From assembly GCA_965238045.1 (NCBI GenBank), contig CBDEGU010000012.1:434001-498000 (forward strand): 64,000 nucleotides of DNA. The letters run 5' to 3'. The position numbers were made by a program, and so were the translations under genes. This DNA comes from CBDEGU01 sp965238045. GTDB lineage: Bacteria > Acidobacteriota > Terriglobia > Bryobacterales > UBA6623. How positions within the stretch are numbered: the first letter of the stretch is position 1; the number at the start of each line of letters is the position of its first letter. The notes beneath the pieces are model-generated. The model searched no databases and had not been told where the DNA came from. It saw nothing but the letters and a program-made list of their open reading frames with translations. This document shows, one piece after another, positions 1 to 8,776 of this stretch.

Positions 1-837
1 CGTTTCATAACAGCCGCGCGACTTCATGCCGACAAAACGGTTTTCGACCAAATCGACGCGGCCGATGGCGTGTTCGGCGCCCATGCGATTGAGTTCGGCC
101 ACCAAGGCAGCGGGACTCAGGCTCTCGCCATTGACGGCGACTGGCGTTCCTTTCTCAAAGCGCAGCGTCACGTCCTCGGGTGAGTCGGGAGCCTCGGCGG
201 GACTCTTGGTCCAGGTCCAGACGCCGTCGCTGGGCGAGTTGGCTGGATCCTCCAGCTCCCCGCCTTCGTGGGAGAGATGCCAGAGGTTGCGGTCGCGGCT
301 ATAAATCTTCGCCTTGGTTACATCGATCGGAATGTTGTGCTGCTCGGCATAATCGATCGCGTCCTCACGCGAGACGATATCCCAGAAACGCCAGGGCGCG
401 ATGACCGGCAGATGCGGCGCCAGAGCTTTGTAGGTCAGCTCGAAGCGAACCTGATCGTTTCCTTTCCCGGTACAGCCATGGGCCAGGGCGTCGCAACCGG
501 ACTCGAGGGCGACTTCGACCTGGCGCTTCGCCAGCAGCGGCCGGGCAATCGATGTACCCAGCAGATACTTGTGCTCATAGATAGCGCCGGCGCGCACCAT
601 CGGCCAAACGTAATCGCGAACGAATTCCTCGCGCATGTCGTCGACATAGATCTCGCAGGCTCCGCTCTTGCGTGCCTTGTCTTCGATGCCCTGGAGTTCC
701 TCTCCGCCTTGTCCAATATCGCCGCAAACCGCCACGACTTCGCAGCCTTCATACTGCTCGCGGAGCCAGGGGATGATGATCGATGTGTCGAGGCCTCCTG
801 AGTAGGCCAGTGCAATTTTCTTGGGCTGAAAGCTCAT
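1..837 (-). CDS. argG: Argininosuccinate synthase, 3' end cut by window edge
   Basis: Joins citrulline and aspartate with ATP to make argininosuccinate, the seventh step of arginine biosynthesis, in the cytoplasm. The frame is open from the ATG at 837 to the window edge, giving 279 residues of a family of about 400. The ATP pyrophosphatase loop AYSGGLDTS lies at residues 11-19, followed by the typical stretches EIYVDDMREEF, YLLGTSIARP and AHGCTGKGNDQVRFE. The gene lies 68 bp downstream of argF on the same strand, so argF-argG is probably one transcript. No truncation other than the window edge is seen. Identification is from recognised family motifs. Confidence 0.97.
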   Translation of the reverse strand, partial: MSFQPKKIALAYSGGLDTSIIIPWLREQYEGCEVVAVCGDIGQGGEELQGIEDKARKSGACEIYVDDMREEFVRDYVWPMVRAGAIYEHKYLLGTSIARPLLAKRQVEVALESGCDALAHGCTGKGNDQVRFELTYKALAPHLPVIAPWRFWDIVSREDAIDYAEQHNIPIDVTKAKIYSRDRNLWHLSHEGGELEDPANSPSDGVWTWTKSPAEAPDSPEDVTLRFEKGTPVAVNGESLSPAALVAELNRMGAEHAIGRVDLVENRFVGMKSRGCYET

Positions 838-905
838 GTTCGGCATTCCTTTTAGATTTTTTCAAAATAGCGGCCGGACCGCAAACCGGCGGCTGGCGCG
901 AGGGA

Positions 906-1880
906 TCAGTCCCGGCGCGGCGCCAGCAGCATTAGCAACAGCGCCTTCTGAGCGTGCAGGCGGTTTTCCGCCTGATCGAAAACGACCGAGGCCGCCGATT
1001 CCATGACGGCGTCGGTGACCTCTTCTCCCCGCGTCGCCGGCAGACAGTGCATGAAAACCGCGTCGGGCCGGGCTTTGCCCATCAACTCGGTGGTTACCTG
1101 GTAGCTGGTAAAGGCGATCCGCCGTTTCTGTGTTTCGGCCTCCCAACCCATGCTCGTCCACAGGTCGGCGTAGACGGCCGCGGCGTCCTGCAACGCCTCC
1201 GCCGGGTCTTGCGTCACGAGGATCTCCGCGCCGGCCGTGGCGAGCGCGCGTCCTTTCTCGACGATTTCCGGGTCCGGCTGATAACCCTCCGGACCGGCGA
1301 CGGCGATGGAAACGCCCAGCCGAACGGCGCACAGCATCAGCGAACTGCAAACATTGTTGCCATCGCCCACAAAGGCCATTTTCAGGCCGCTGAGCTTCCC
1401 AAACCGCTCGTCGAGCGTTTGGAAATCCGCCATCGCCTGACAGGGATGGTACGAGTCGCTCAGAGCGTTCACGACCGGCACCGAGGACCAGCGGGCTAAA
1501 TCTTCGAGCGTTGTCTGGGAGAAAACGCGGGCCACGATGCACTGCACCCAGCGGTCGAGGTTCCGTGCCAGGTCCCTGGCCGGTTCCCGCTCGCCGATGC
1601 GGCCGTCACGGTGGTCCTGAAAAATTGAGTCGCCGCCAAGCTGCTTGATGGCCAGCTCGAAGGTCATGCGCGTTCGCAAGGAAGGTTTTTCAAACAACAG
1701 AGCGATGGACTGCCCCTCGAGCATGTGGCGATAACTCGCCGAGTGCGCCTTCACTCCGCGGGCCAGAGCGATGAGATCTTTCAGCTCGGCGGAGCTAAGA
1801 TCGCTATCGACGAGCAGGTCCGGCGACTCGATGGGCCGGATCGAATCGGCGGCCTCCGCCTCGGAGGTCGTTATGGACAT
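906..1880 (-). CDS. argF: Ornithine carbamoyltransferase
   Basis: Transfers a carbamoyl group to ornithine to make citrulline; 324 residues, normal for the family. Carbamoyl-phosphate site SLRTR at residues 67-71, HPCQ at 145-148 and HCLPA from 278. I chose the ATG at 1880 because AGGTG lies six bases upstream; a GTG three codons earlier (1889) is possible but would consume the ribosome binding site. The gene is followed by argG, the next enzyme in the pathway. SLRTR also occurs in acetyl- and succinyl-ornithine transcarbamylases, so substrate preference is not proven, but the argG neighbour favours ornithine. Confidence 0.93.
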   Translation of the reverse strand: MSITTSEAEAADSIRPIESPDLLVDSDLSSAELKDLIALARGVKAHSASYRHMLEGQSIALLFEKPSLRTRMTFELAIKQLGGDSIFQDHRDGRIGEREPARDLARNLDRWVQCIVARVFSQTTLEDLARWSSVPVVNALSDSYHPCQAMADFQTLDERFGKLSGLKMAFVGDGNNVCSSLMLCAVRLGVSIAVAGPEGYQPDPEIVEKGRALATAGAEILVTQDPAEALQDAAAVYADLWTSMGWEAETQKRRIAFTSYQVTTELMGKARPDAVFMHCLPATRGEEVTDAVMESAASVVFDQAENRLHAQKALLLMLLAPRRD

Positions 1881-1902
1881 ATTATTCACCTACATGAATA
1901 AT
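1881..1902. promoter_or_regulatory. Perfect 8-bp dyad over the argF ribosome binding site (possible ArgR-type operator)
   Basis: ATTATTCA at 1881-1888 and TGAATAAT at 1895-1902 are perfect inverted repeats separated by six bases. On the minus strand the spacer contains the AGGTG ribosome binding site of argF. The TGAAT/ATTCA half-sites are those of arginine-repressor boxes, and CATGAATAA at 1893-1901 matches the first half of the Bacillus-type ARG box. The half-sites point outward compared with a standard single box, so the ArgR assignment is inference. Confidence 0.45.
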
Positions 1903-2011
1903 TACATATCTAGACCGCGGGCCGCAAGCGGTGTCTCGAAACCTGCCCCGCCCGGGGAGTGAGCTCCGACTTGTGTGCCAGCGCAAAGCAAAAAAGTTCC
2001 CCTCCCGGGGC

Positions 2012-2193
2012 TAGCCCGCTTTTCTCACCACGTGGCGAACCGAAGTGCGTGAGAGGCCCGTCAGTACGAGGCGCGCGCCGCTTGACGAGCGCAGGCGTAC
2101 TTGACTGTACGTTGAGCACGGCAAGCAAGCGCAACGAAGTAATGGCGGGCCTATCGCGTGCTTCGGTCGTCAGGCGGTGAGAAATGTGGGCTA
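2012..2193 (-). repeat. 182-bp palindrome-ended repeat, copy 1 (MITE-like)
   Basis: One of three full-length copies in the window, inverted relative to the copies at 15233 and 23081. Each copy measures exactly 182 bp from TA to TA. The ends are inverted repeats with the consensus AGCCCGCATTTCTCACCAC; copy 1 has a few mismatches. The body shows no transposase. A TA at both edges suggests a TA target duplication, as in IS630/Tc1-type elements, so this is probably a non-autonomous element moved in trans. Confidence 0.8.
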
Positions 2194-2301
2194 GGGCTCG
2201 CGGCTCGGCGCGGGGGGCGGCTGGAGCGACAGACTTCGCCGGAACGTGTCCGAGTTGTGTTGACACAAGCGCGGCGACGGACATAGACTGAGAAGCTCAG
2301 A

Positions 2302-2377
2302 GCGGGAGTAACTCAGTTGGTAGAGTGCGACCTTGCCAAGGTCGATGTCGCGGGTTCGAGCCCCGTCTCCCGCTCCA
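2302..2377 (+). tRNA. tRNA-Gly (anticodon GCC)
   Basis: Complete cloverleaf. Acceptor GCGGGAG (2302-2308) pairs with CTCCCGC (2367-2373). The anticodon stem CGACC/GGTCG encloses the loop TTGCCAA, reading GCC. The T arm contains GGTTCGAGCC. CCA is encoded at 2375-2377. A second tRNA gene follows 105 bp downstream. Confidence 0.97.
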
Positions 2378-2482
2378 AAACGAACCGCCGGCCGTCCTCT
2401 GCATCGAGACGCACCTCGTGTTGCCCGCGTGATGCTGGCGGGCGACGCGCGAGCCGGACCGGTCGAGTGCGGTCCGATCCAG

Positions 2483-2557
<75 letters not shown>

Positions 2558-2645
2558 ACAAAACACGCTGTTTAGCGTTGATTTTATTGCACTTGTCTCC
2601 ACTTTGAAGTTCCCGTTCATTCCCGACGATTCCCTCCGATTCCCT

Positions 2646-3719
2646 TCAATTCACGTCCGTAACTGCCATGAAACTGCCATGGCTGACGCTCGGCTCGGCC
2701 CCAAATCGGCGCATCGCCTCCCGCTGATGCTCCTGGGTGATGTGTATGTACCGCTGCACCACTCGAATACCGGAATGTCCCAAGATGGCCGCAAGAGTCG
2801 CTAGGTCCATGCCCCGCTCGGCCATGCGCGTGGCAAAGGTGTGCCGCAAGTCATAGATGACGAACCGGAGGCCGGTGGCATCGAGCACTTTGCCGTGGCT
2901 GTTGTTCAGCTTCGTAATATGCGTGCCCTTCTTCTTGCCGGAGAACACCCACCGCTCCCCGTTGAGCCGGCGCCGCAGGATTGCGGCAATCTCGCCGTCT
3001 GGGGCCAGGTCGAGCGTGCGCCGAGCCGCCCTGGACTTGCCCCTGGGTATGAAGAGGGTGCCCTTCTCGAGGTCGATGTTCGCCTGTTCGAGCCCCATCA
3101 CCTCGTCGGGTCTCATGCCCTGGCGAATCATGATGCGCCCCAAGTCGTAAAGGTTCGGGTAGCGCCGCGCCCCCTCGAAGTAGCTCATTTCCTCAGCCGG
3201 TGTGAGCACGTGCATTCTTACCGCTTCGGCGTCGCTCGGGATCTCAACGTCCCGAACCGGGTTCGCGCGGGCCCACTCATGCTTCAAGGCGTAGCGGAAA
3301 AACTTCGAGAGGGCGTGCAAGTCGTGGCGCAGGGTGACGTCTCTGACGCCATGCTCAGTGCGCCGCCACGCTTTGTAATCCTCGACGTGGCCGGCCGTGA
3401 TGCTACGGACGGGCTGCTCTTTGAAGAAACGCCGGCAGCTCGCCAGGCTGACCCTGAGGCGACGTGCCGTCCCCGGGTGTTCGCGGTGTTCACCCGCGGC
3501 CCAGTCGAGAAACCTATCCGCCGCTTCAGTGAAAGGCACGGTCTTGACCTTCAGTGATGCCGCCTGGCCCGCGAGCACCTTCTGCTGAGCGTCGTGCTCC
3601 ACCCTAAGCGCGGCGCTCTGATTGCGTCGTGTTGCGGCCAAATCTGTCCTGCCTCGGTAGATTATGCCGTCGACCTGGAATCGCCAGTGCCATTTCCCGT
3701 TCGCTTTCCGCAAGGGCAT
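2646..3719 (-). CDS. Tyrosine-recombinase integrase
   Basis: Site-specific recombinase that would integrate and excise a phage or genomic island. With the ATG at 3719 the protein has 357 residues; GGAGG six bases upstream decides this start over the longer frame beginning at 3776. SAM-like N-terminal core-binding region at about residues 60-150, catalytic domain about 170-340. Catalytic residues by position: Arg203 (GMRPDE), Lys228 (GKSRAARR), Arg292 in YDLRHTF, His315 in LGHSG and Tyr324 in VQRYIH. Box II has Tyr where many relatives have His, a common phage variant. Its 3' end faces tRNA-Cys, and an excisionase-like gene overlaps its 5' end. Confidence 0.92.
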   Translation of the reverse strand: MPLRKANGKWHWRFQVDGIIYRGRTDLAATRRNQSAALRVEHDAQQKVLAGQAASLKVKTVPFTEAADRFLDWAAGEHREHPGTARRLRVSLASCRRFFKEQPVRSITAGHVEDYKAWRRTEHGVRDVTLRHDLHALSKFFRYALKHEWARANPVRDVEIPSDAEAVRMHVLTPAEEMSYFEGARRYPNLYDLGRIMIRQGMRPDEVMGLEQANIDLEKGTLFIPRGKSRAARRTLDLAPDGEIAAILRRRLNGERWVFSGKKKGTHITKLNNSHGKVLDATGLRFVIYDLRHTFATRMAERGMDLATLAAILGHSGIRVVQRYIHITQEHQREAMRRFGAEPSVSHGSFMAVTDVN

Positions 3720-3894
3720 GACTCGCCTCCATGAAGTTCTCAAAATCCTCGACCAGATACCAAATCTTCGCGCCACACTTGATGTAGCGGGGCGCCTTGC
3801 CCAGACTTCGGCGGTTCGCCAAGGTCTTCAGAGACCACCCCGTGTTGTGGGACAGCTGCTCCGGGCTCAGAAGCTTGTCTCTACTGAACCGCAC
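3604..3894 (-). CDS. Excisionase-like / AlpA-type HTH protein
   Basis: A 96-residue protein with a MerR-like winged HTH of the DNA-binding excisionase type (LLSPEQLSHNTGWSLKTLAN, then PRYIKCGAKIWY and VEDFENFM). Such proteins bend att-site DNA and control the direction of the partner integrase. GTG start at 3894; a TGA two codons upstream rules out an earlier start. AAGGAGG lies 11 bases before it, a rather long gap. Its 3' end overlaps the integrase start by 116 bp in another frame, which implies coupled expression. The C-terminal third is basic and not recognised. Confidence 0.72.
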   Translation of the reverse strand: MRFSRDKLLSPEQLSHNTGWSLKTLANRRSLGKAPRYIKCGAKIWYLVEDFENFMEASHALAESEREMALAIPGRRHNLPRQDRFGRNTTQSERRA

Positions 3895-4077
3895 GGATCA
3901 GCCGTCCTCCTTCCGCGCCGCCTCATCACCCCCACGTCTTTGGAACATGAGGATGATACCGCGCTCCTGAGCTGAAACCATTTCAGGCATCGCTTGTTTC
4001 AAACACCCTCGTTCAGTTCCGTCGGCTCCTTCATCGGTGCTTCTGCTATCAGCTGTTGGCGATCCAATCGTAACTCC

Positions 4078-4090
4078 CGTAGCTGCTACG
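4078..4090. promoter_or_regulatory. Odd palindrome CGTAGCTGCTACG
   Basis: A 13-base palindrome (CGTAGC, T, GCTACG) between the excisionase gene and the IS1-like transposase. It could be an Xis/Int arm site, part of the insertion-sequence end or a protein-binding site. Nothing in the sequence decides between these. The rest of the 249 bp between 3895 and 4143 shows no gene. Confidence 0.3.
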
Positions 4091-4143
4091 ATTTAGGACT
4101 AAATTTCGGGTGATCAGTCCTACCGTCGACCGGCCCATGAGCA

Positions 4144-5211
4144 ATGAAGAGTCTCAGTTGCACAAACAGGGAATGCCCGCTGTCGGGAAAAGCCGCTTCC
4201 GGAAGGATCGTCCGCCACGGCTTCTACCGGACGAGATGGGGAAGGCGTCGTCGATACCGATGCCGGACTTGCGGCAAGACCTTCTGCGCAAACACCGGGA
4301 CGCCTTACCACCGACTCCAACATCGTCGCGTGACCTTCGACGAGGTCGCCGCCCTCAGCGTCGAAGGCCTGAACAAGTCCGCCATCGCACGATCCAAACA
4401 AATCGCCTGGAATACGGTCGATCGCTGGCTCGAACGGGCCGCCGACTCTTGTCGTCGATTCAACGATCGAACGATCATTGGATTGGCCATCGAGGAGCTG
4501 CAGGCCGACGAGATTCGTACGATGGTCGGTGGCAAGCAACAGCCCATCTGGATCTTCGTTTCGATCGACGTCTGGTCTCGGCTCTGGCCTTCGACGGTCG
4601 TCGGGAGACGGAGCTACCGAAACACGCTCACCCTCTTTCGAGACGTTGCGAACCGCATGAATTTCGTGCGTTTTCCGCTGATCGCCACGGACGGATTCGA
4701 GTTCTACGAAAAAGTTGTGCGGCGCGTGTTTGGGCCAGCCTGTCTCTACGGCCAGGTGATCAAGATGCGGAGGAATGATCGCGTGGCCAGAGTGGAGCGG
4801 AGAATCAGAATCGGTACGGCCTGGCGATGGGAACAGGCCTGGCGTGACAGCGAGGACTCTACGAAGTTGAACACGTCGTTCATCGAACGGCTGAATCTGA
4901 CGATCCGCCAGGGCTCGGCGTACCTTACTCGCCGGACGCTCTGTTATGCGCGACGGAGGGAGCGACTGGAAGCACACCTCGAGCTGTTGCGCTGCTATTA
5001 CAACTTCGTGAGGCCGCACCGGGCGCTGAAATTCGGACGACGGGTCAGGACACCGGCCATGCAGGCGGGTCTGACGAGGCGGCGGTTAACGTTCAGGGAG
5101 ATCTTCTCGTCGAGGATCGTTTTGCTGGCATGGGAGAAGGTCAAGTCGATGTTCGCCCACGCCGCGATCTTGGTCATTGTCGACGAAAGGCGAGTGCAAC
5201 TGGCCACGTAA
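4144..5211 (+). CDS. IS1-like single-ORF transposase
   Basis: A 355-residue transposase with an N-terminal zinc ribbon (CTNRECPL, then RYRCRTCGKTF) and an HTH segment, as in InsA of IS1, fused to a DDE domain. Candidate acidic residues lie in ELQADEIRTM, IATDGFEFYE and SFIERLNLTIR. IS1 itself makes the two parts by frameshifting; here they are one frame, as in IS1 relatives from archaea and deep-branching bacteria. I could not find terminal inverted repeats by eye, so element limits are undefined. The coding sequence looks intact. It lies inside the integrase-bearing block. Confidence 0.88.
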   Translation: MKSLSCTNRECPLSGKAASGRIVRHGFYRTRWGRRRRYRCRTCGKTFCANTGTPYHRLQHRRVTFDEVAALSVEGLNKSAIARSKQIAWNTVDRWLERAADSCRRFNDRTIIGLAIEELQADEIRTMVGGKQQPIWIFVSIDVWSRLWPSTVVGRRSYRNTLTLFRDVANRMNFVRFPLIATDGFEFYEKVVRRVFGPACLYGQVIKMRRNDRVARVERRIRIGTAWRWEQAWRDSEDSTKLNTSFIERLNLTIRQGSAYLTRRTLCYARRRERLEAHLELLRCYYNFVRPHRALKFGRRVRTPAMQAGLTRRRLTFREIFSSRIVLLAWEKVKSMFAHAAILVIVDERRVQLAT

Positions 5212-5370
5212 CAACACTGGATGACGGAAGCACCGGAATTGTACCAGGACGGAATAGCTGGTGAAAACACAATAGAGCTATATTGGCACTGCAGCGGCCC
5301 GAAACGTTTAAAAAGAGGCTGAAAAGCTGCGGCTCGGCGCATTGCCGACACGGCTGGCATTGTCAAGTTA

Positions 5371-5550
5371 ATGGTGCTCGGCGACAAGGGATCCACGGAA
5401 TCCCTGTACCGGCGCCACCGCTTCCCGCCCGAAATCATCAGCCACGCCCTCTGGTTGTACCATCAGTTTACGCTGAGTTTTGGTGATGTCGAGGATCTGC
5501 TCGCTGAGCGTGGCATCAGCGAATATTGGCTGGAAAGAACGGCGGCATGA
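5371..5550 (+). pseudogene. IS6-family transposase N-terminal remnant
   Basis: A 59-codon frame beginning at ATG 5371. The segment LYRRHRFPPEIISHALWLY followed by FTLSFGDVEDLLAERGI is the characteristic N-terminus of IS6/IS240-type transposases, normally about 230 residues. Similarity stops at ERGI, and the frame ends nine codons later at TGA. The DDE domain is missing, so this is a stub left by deletion or recombination. It has no matching 3' half elsewhere in the window. Confidence 0.82.
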
Positions 5551-6340
5551 CGACCGGATGGATGATTTGCGGGCGAAACCGGGAGGTGAAACCGGGACAG
5601 GGCGAAGCCGGGAGGCGAATGGAGTGGACCCCTGAGGCGAAGGTTTTCCGTTCGGCCGCCGCTGCCGCCGACCGGGCCCCCGACTCTCCCTGCCCGGGTC
5701 ACGAGACCACAAATCAGCTAAGCGACGCCTTCACAACAACATCCATCCGCCAGCCGCCTCCAACCCCACCCGCCCGCGGTAAGCTGGATACAAATGCCCC
5801 CATGCTAGAATGCCCAAATACGAAACATGCTGCACGAAATATACTATGCCAGCCAGCCGTCCATCGTCTCCCCCCCTGCGCCCGGCCAGCAAGCAAGCGA
5901 CCCAGCGCAACCCGCAAAACAACAATACCAAACAGACCCAATCTCTCCGAACCCCGTCTAAATCACCAACTTGCCAGCCCAGGATCTCCGAAGACCCGTA
6001 GCGCGAATCTCGGTTTTGAGATCCGCGGCTTTTCCCGCCCCAGGAACCATGAATCCTCCGCGCGCCCATCCACCCCCGGCCTGCCGCCAAGTCCCAACTC
6101 CCATCCTAAACCGCCAAAATCGAACTGCCAAACAGACCCAATCTCGCTGAACCCATCTAAATCAGCGTCTTATGGACACCTGCCCCTGGCCGAATCGCGG
6201 ATCTCCCCAGGGCCGCGGCAATCAAAAATCACCGTAGCGCGGAGCTCGAAGAGACCCGCGGCTTTTCCTGGCCTGCCGAGCGATTGATCCCCCAATCACC
6301 CTGCGCCCGCCAAGCTCCGTAGGAGCGACACATCGAACAG

Positions 6341-6395
6341 CCTGGGGCGTGAGCCCCAGGACCACAGGCCGAAAACAGTCAGCCCCGGCAGGGGC
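6341..6395. repeat. Paired GC-rich hairpins of a dispersed palindromic type
   Basis: CCTGGGGC (6341-6348), loop GTGA, GCCCCAGG (6353-6360) is a perfect 8-bp hairpin. GCCCC (6382-6386), loop GGCA, GGGGC (6391-6395) follows. The arrangement recalls GCCCC/GGGGC interspersed palindromes of some Planctomycetes and Acidobacteria; that is memory, not a search. No poly-T follows, so a simple terminator role is not supported. Confidence 0.5.
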
Positions 6396-7021
6396 GGCAC
6401 ACCCCCCTTCACCACAAATACCGCTCATCGGGCCGCGGAATCCACCGCTGGAATCCCCCGCACCGAAACCCCAAATCCTCCGCCCCCCCTGTCACGAGAT
6501 TTTTGGCCCGCCAAATCAACAACATACCCCAAAAACACCCCAAAACACTTGACAGCCCATGCTAGCCTATACCCGTAACGACCGGAAAGGATAGATCACC
6601 GCGATCCCCCGACCGTTTCCTGGCCAGGACAGAAAGCTCGCTCAGCGGTTCATCGCCTCCTCGAATCACAGAGGAGAGGGTGACCGCAAAGGCGGGTCTT
6701 CGGACGGCTCTCGAAGGTGGACATCCACCGCGAAGGGCTACGAGCGCGCTCGTGCACCATCGCCGCGCGGGATAATTGCGCGGCGTGACCGCGGGAGAGA
6801 ACCCTTCGCCCGGAACCGCCTGCAACTTCCGGCTGGGGCGGCTCGCCGGGATCACATAGTCGGAACGAGAGGCGTCTCTCACTTTTTGAAAAAAAGATTG
6901 CGGCACTCGCAACGAACCAACCAAGCACACAAGACGCGGCAAACCGTCGCCAGCCCACCCGACCCAACCCCAGCCTGTTTCGGCCCCTCCACGCTCGAAA
7001 AAAAAGCTCCCAAATCCTGAA

Positions 7022-7091
7022 AAACCGGGCATTTCCGGACAACCGGCTCGTTCCCAATCTTCAAGAAACCGGGCATTTCCGGACAACCGGC
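7022..7091. repeat. 26-nt perfect direct repeat upstream of the antiporter gene
   Basis: The 26 bases at 7022-7047 recur identically at 7066-7091. Each begins AAACCGGGCATTTCC and ends GACAACCGGC. The unit contains the inverted halves CCGG...CCGG. It lies about 100 bp before the antiporter start, so it could be a pair of regulator sites or a fossil duplication. Confidence 0.7.
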
Positions 7092-7187
7092 CACCCCCAG
7101 ACCGACCCGCAAACCGAAATCGGCGTCTGCATTGAGCCCTGGGCCACCCTCTCCGGGCCGCCGAGAATACCATCTAGTATAGAGGGG

Positions 7188-8753
7188 ATGCCAGCCGCCT
7201 CGGTCATTGAACTCCTGCTCCTGCTGCTCATTGTCGCTTCGGTCATCGCGATCGTTACGATCCGTTTGCGCATCCCCTACACGATCGCTCTGGTCGTCGG
7301 CGGATTTCTGATCGACATCTTCCGCGTTCCCATCAGCGGACTATTGGGCGAGCACGGCAGTTCGCAGGTGCTCACGCCAGACGTGATCTTCATGATCTTC
7401 TTGCCCGGGCTTCTTTTCGAGGCCGGCCTGAACATTCAAGCCCGCCAGTTGCGGAAGGATCTGGTTCCAATTCTGTTGCTGGCCGTGGTGGGCGTTGTCA
7501 TCGCGACTCTCGTGACCGGGTTCGCGATCCATTGGGCCATCGGGTTCCCGTGGCTCGTGGCGCTGCTTTTTGGAGCCCTGGTCTCGGCGACCGATCCGAT
7601 CTCGGTCCTTGCTCTGTTTAGGGAGATGGGCGTATCGAAGCGTTTGGCGGGGCTGGTCGAGTCCGAGAGCCTGTTCAATGACGGAACGGCCGTCGTGTTG
7701 TTCCATATCTTACTCGGAGCCGTGGCCGGCGCCCATCAGCTCAGCCTGATCGGCGGCCTGCGGCAGTTCTTGCTCGTGACCCTCGGCGGCGCTCTGATCG
7801 GCCTCGGGCTGGGGTATCTGGTCAGCAAGCTGACGGCGCGGATCGATGAGCCGCGCATCGAAATCACGCTGACGACGATCCTTGCCTATGGTTCGTTTCT
7901 GCTTGCCGAGGAACTGCACGTCTCGGGCGTGATCGCGACGGTCGGCGCGGGACTGATGATCGGCAATTTTGGCGCCCCGGCCGGGATGAGTTCGCGCACC
8001 AAGGTGGCGCTATGGTCGTTCTGGGACTATTTGGGATTCGTCATCAACTCGCTGATCTTTCTGCTGATCGGTATTGAGGTGCACATCGTCGACCTGGCCG
8101 GGGCTTGGCGGGGCATCCTGCTCGCCATCGCCGCGGTGCTGCTGGGGCGGGCCATCACGATCTACTCTCTGACTCCGCTGGCCGACCGCCTGGTCGAAAA
8201 GATCCCCAGGTCGTGGCGCCACGTCCTGTTTTGGGGAGGCATTCATGGCGGCGTTTCGATAGCTCTGGCGCTGAGCCTGGCCGCTGACTTCCCGCACCGC
8301 TCCGAGATCCTCGCCCTGACCTTTGGCGTGGTGGCGTTCTCTATCGTCGTGCAGGGTTTGACGATTACGCCCCTGATGCGGTGGCTGGGCATTGCAATGG
8401 GCCGGGAAGACGAATACGACCGGGTCAAAGTGGAGCAGATGGCGCTGGGAGCGGCTCTCGAAGAGTTGGAGAACCTGAGAAGCCGCCACATCGTTTCGCC
8501 GCGGATCTACGAGCGCCTGCGGGCCGAAGTGGACTCAGCCACGCGCCGCGTGCACGAGCAGATCGAGGCCATGCACGAGGCCGGCCACGCTAGCGCCGAG
8601 GAAGAGGAACGCCTGGCGCGCATGGAAATGATCACGGCCCGCAAGACAGCCATTCAAAGAGCGATGAGCGAAGGGCTCGTCTCACACCACGCTGGCGAGG
8701 CGCTGATGGCCCAAGCCGACGACGAAAGCGACCAGATTGCGCGCCAGAGTTGA
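7188..8753 (+). CDS. Na+/H+ antiporter, CPA1 (NhaP) family
   Basis: Inner-membrane exchanger that expels sodium, or potassium, for protons. 521 residues: about 12 hydrophobic segments in the first 400, then a charged helical cytoplasmic tail (400-521). CPA1 signatures are clear: TDPISVLALFREMG from 135, and ESLFNDGTA at 160-168 with the Asn-Asp pair of the ion-binding site. It converges on a CPA2 antiporter gene only 23 bp away on the other strand. A G-rich stretch sits almost directly before the ATG, so the ribosome binding site is weak. Ion preference cannot be read from sequence. Confidence 0.93.
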   Translation: MPAASVIELLLLLLIVASVIAIVTIRLRIPYTIALVVGGFLIDIFRVPISGLLGEHGSSQVLTPDVIFMIFLPGLLFEAGLNIQARQLRKDLVPILLLAVVGVVIATLVTGFAIHWAIGFPWLVALLFGALVSATDPISVLALFREMGVSKRLAGLVESESLFNDGTAVVLFHILLGAVAGAHQLSLIGGLRQFLLVTLGGALIGLGLGYLVSKLTARIDEPRIEITLTTILAYGSFLLAEELHVSGVIATVGAGLMIGNFGAPAGMSSRTKVALWSFWDYLGFVINSLIFLLIGIEVHIVDLAGAWRGILLAIAAVLLGRAITIYSLTPLADRLVEKIPRSWRHVLFWGGIHGGVSIALALSLAADFPHRSEILALTFGVVAFSIVVQGLTITPLMRWLGIAMGREDEYDRVKVEQMALGAALEELENLRSRHIVSPRIYERLRAEVDSATRRVHEQIEAMHEAGHASAEEEERLARMEMITARKTAIQRAMSEGLVSHHAGEALMAQADDESDQIARQS

Positions 8754-8776
8754 GACCCCGGTGCGCGTGCCACGGG

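Larger units (their letters stand above)
5551..7187. other. Long non-coding, strand-skewed stretch with degenerate repeats
   Basis: About 1.6 kb without a convincing gene. The + strand is rich in C and A and poor in G and T through much of its length, unlike flanking coding DNA. CCAAACAGACCCAATCTC occurs at 5928-5945 and again at 6128-6145, each followed by related sequence ending in GCGGCTTTTCC, so about 200 bp was duplicated and has drifted. Two hairpins lie at 6341-6395 and a 26-nt direct repeat at 7022-7091. Antisense frames here have no recognisable protein. Best explained as decayed island DNA. Confidence 0.6.

Noticed and set aside
2601..2660. Tandem ATTCCC repeats beside tRNA-Cys as a CRISPR or att array
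   Set aside because: Units are short and irregular with no spacers; no CRISPR array was seen anywhere in the window.
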